Source of the DNA: Cupriavidus basilensis OR16
GTDB taxonomy: Bacteria; Pseudomonadota; Gammaproteobacteria; Burkholderiales; Burkholderiaceae
DNA: 64,000 nucleotides
NCBI RefSeq assembly: GCF_000243095.1
Contig: NZ_AHJE01000066.1
Location: forward strand, 16,196 to 80,195
Reading direction: 5' to 3'
Part shown: positions 62,595 through 64,000 of the stretch, in pieces
How the letters are laid out: each line of letters starts with the position of its first letter
Position numbering within the stretch: the first letter of the stretch is position 1
The notes under the pieces: generated by a model
The model's database searches: none
What the model was told of the DNA's origin: nothing
Seen by the model: the letters and a program-made list of their open reading frames with translations, nothing else
Program-made: the position numbers and the translations under genes

Positions 62595-64000
62595 CTAGAC
62601 CGCTTCTTTCAAACGGCGCCACAGGGTAGTCGGGCTGATGCCTAACTGGTGACAGGCGGCGGCGCGGTTGCCGCCGCATTCCGCCAGCACGCGCCGGATA
62701 TGCTCGGCCTGGCTGGCACGCGCTACGCCCGCAAGCGAGCCGGCACCCGTCGCATCGCCGTCGCCGCTCCCCGCCGCGCTCCACGCGGCGCCAGCCGCTG
62801 GCGCCGCATCGCCCTGCGGCTGCGAGCCAAACAGCTCCGGCGCTGCCGCCTGCAATTCGTCGAGCAGGTCCGCGGGCGCCAGCCTGCGCCCCGCCACCAG
62901 CACGGCAATGCGCTCCGTCACATTTTCCAGCTCGCGGATATTGCCCGGCCACGCATAGCCAGACAACCTTGCCCGCACGGCCTGCGGCAGCGGCAGCGGC
63001 GCTGGCTGGCCCAGGCGCTCCTGGGCGCGCCGGTACAGCAGTTCGGCCAGCTCAGGCAAGTCGCCAGCACGCTCGCGCAGAGGCGGCATTTCGATGCGCA
63101 GGATGTTCAAGCGGTAGTAGAGGTCCTGGCGGAAGCTGCCCTGGCGCACGAGTTCACCGAGGTTGCGGTGCGTTGCGGCAATCACCCGGACGTTGACCGG
63201 CACGGCGTCCAGGCCGCCAATCGGCAACACCTGTTTTTCCTGCAGGACACGCAGCAAGCGCGTCTGCAGCGCGGGCGGCATGTCGCCCACCTCGTCGAGG
63301 AACAGCGTGCCGTTGTGGGCGGATTCAAACAGGCCAGCCTTGCCGCCACGGCGCGCGCCGGTGAATGCGCCCTCTTCGTAGCCAAACAGCTCGCTTTCCA
63401 GCAAGGTCTCCGGGAACGCCGCGCAATTGACCGCCACGAACGGGAATACGCGGCGCGGGCTGGCGTCGTGCATGCCCTGGGCCAGCACCTCCTTGCCGGT
63501 GCCGCTCTCGCCACCCACCAGCACGGTGGAGTCCACCGCGGCGTAGCGCCGCGCCAGTTCGCGCAGGTGATGCATGGCCGGCGAGGCGCCAGCGAGGTCG
63601 TCCAGGCTGTAGCGCACGCCGGCCGGCCGGGCGCGGCTGCGCGAGCGCAGGTTGCGGTCGACCCGGTGGATGGCATTGGCATCCTGCAGCGTCAGTACCG
63701 CGCCAGCGGTGCCGGCTTCGGTGATGATGGGGATGCGGTTGACCACCACCATCTTGTCGCCGAGCTTGTGAATCGCTTCGAGCTCCTTGCTGCCGCTGTG
63801 CATCACGCCATCGAGCGACAGCGCTGGAGCCAGTGTCTGCAGCTTGCGGCCTAGCGCGGCGGCCGGCGGCGTGCCCAGGAAACGCTCCATGGCGGGGTTG
63901 TAGGTCTGGATGCGCCCTTCCGCATCCACCGCGGCCACGCCTTCGTTCAGGTGCGCCAGGATGGTATTGACGTAGTCGCGCCGCCCGGACTCGATGCGGC
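62595..64000 (-). CDS. Sigma-54-dependent activator, N-terminus beyond the window
   Basis: About 468 C-terminal residues are visible. A PAS-like domain (YVNTILAHLNEGVAAVDAEGRIQTYNPAMERFLG) is followed by the AAA+ domain with GESGTGKEVLAQ (Walker A), GAFTGA (sigma-54 contact) and LFLDEVGDMP (Walker B). An Ala/Gly-rich linker then leads to a Fis-type HTH (AECGGNRAAACHQLGISPTTLWRRLKEA). The layout resembles PrpR-type regulators of propionate or related acid catabolism, but the sensor domain is outside the window. Confidence 0.9.
   Translation of the reverse strand, partial: RIESGRRDYVNTILAHLNEGVAAVDAEGRIQTYNPAMERFLGTPPAAALGRKLQTLAPALSLDGVMHSGSKELEAIHKLGDKMVVVNRIPIITEAGTAGAVLTLQDANAIHRVDRNLRSRSRARPAGVRYSLDDLAGASPAMHHLRELARRYAAVDSTVLVGGESGTGKEVLAQGMHDASPRRVFPFVAVNCAAFPETLLESELFGYEEGAFTGARRGGKAGLFESAHNGTLFLDEVGDMPPALQTRLLRVLQEKQVLPIGGLDAVPVNVRVIAATHRNLGELVRQGSFRQDLYYRLNILRIEMPPLRERAGDLPELAELLYRRAQERLGQPAPLPLPQAVRARLSGYAWPGNIRELENVTERIAVLVAGRRLAPADLLDELQAAAPELFGSQPQGDAAPAAGAAWSAAGSGDGDATGAGSLAGVARASQAEHIRRVLAECGGNRAAACHQLGISPTTLWRRLKEAV

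Overview
The window looks like chromosome from a betaproteobacterium of the Cupriavidus/Ralstonia group. GC is high, a Bug-type (TctC) periplasmic binding protein is present, and the iron alcohol dehydrogenase at 7072 closely resembles, from memory, the 4-hydroxybutyrate dehydrogenase (Gbd) of Ralstonia eutropha. Operons for organic-acid, acyl-CoA and amino-acid catabolism are densely packed. I see no rRNA, tRNA, CRISPR array, insertion sequence or prophage.

Layout. 0-4.1 kb: four-carbon acid sugar (erythronate-type) operon otnC - MFS permease - otnI - denD. 4.1-9.7 kb: thioesterase, Bug receptor and HSL-type hydrolase on the minus strand, divergent from gbd and a macro-domain gene, then an Asp/Glu racemase-family gene. 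9.9-24.6 kb: a long minus-strand run of alpha/beta hydrolase, SDRs, GST, class II aldolase, MDR reductase, NylB-like serine hydrolase, thioesterases, acyl-CoA dehydrogenase, thiolase, nicotinamidase and a FadB-type bifunctional enzyme. 25.1-32.9 kb: a broken amino-acid permease, then a cluster with two hydroxyaspartate/threonine-dehydratase-like enzymes, an amino-acid binding protein, a dicarboxylate/amino-acid symporter, an ornithine-cyclodeaminase-family reductase and a YheO/DauR-like regulator. Two nearly identical promoter/operator elements tie the regulator gene to the symporter gene. 33-36 kb: Fic protein, release factor H (prfH) and a truncated rtcB. 36-37.5 kb: a phytase/esterase-like exported protein behind a four-repeat Pho-box-like array. 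37.5-44.2 kb: a liv-type branched-chain amino-acid ABC operon plus a medium-chain acyl-CoA ligase. 44.5-49.8 kb: selO, msrB, yciB, bolA, a parvulin and an HD-GYP phosphodiesterase. 50-60.8 kb: an XRE-cupin regulator divergent from a probable D-amino-acid/N-acyl-D-peptide operon (FAD oxidoreductase, M81/MlrC-like protein, Dpp-type ABC transporter, D-aminoacylase). 61-64 kb: monooxygenase-fold protein, cysteine-synthase-like enzyme and the C-terminal part of a sigma-54 activator.

The most striking global feature is the number of damaged genes. At least a dozen otherwise conserved genes carry a visible lesion: one- or two-base indels (Fic, livF, dppB-like, FAD oxidoreductase), a 4-bp insertion, a perfect 16-bp tandem duplication (D-aminoacylase), internal deletions (permease, selO, acyl-CoA ligase), a deletion fusing thiolase to thioesterase, a lost 5' half (rtcB), and frame changes (GST, livM). 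Either this strain is accumulating mutations or the assembly is poor. The sequence alone cannot decide, but the lesions are real features of the given sequence.

The best candidates for new biology are the shared 34-bp promoter/operator of the hydroxyaspartate-like cluster, the repeated GAAC-N4-GTTC-type palindromes near acyl-CoA genes, the Pho-box array, the rtcB-prfH-Fic neighbourhood and the D-amino-acid/peptide operon.
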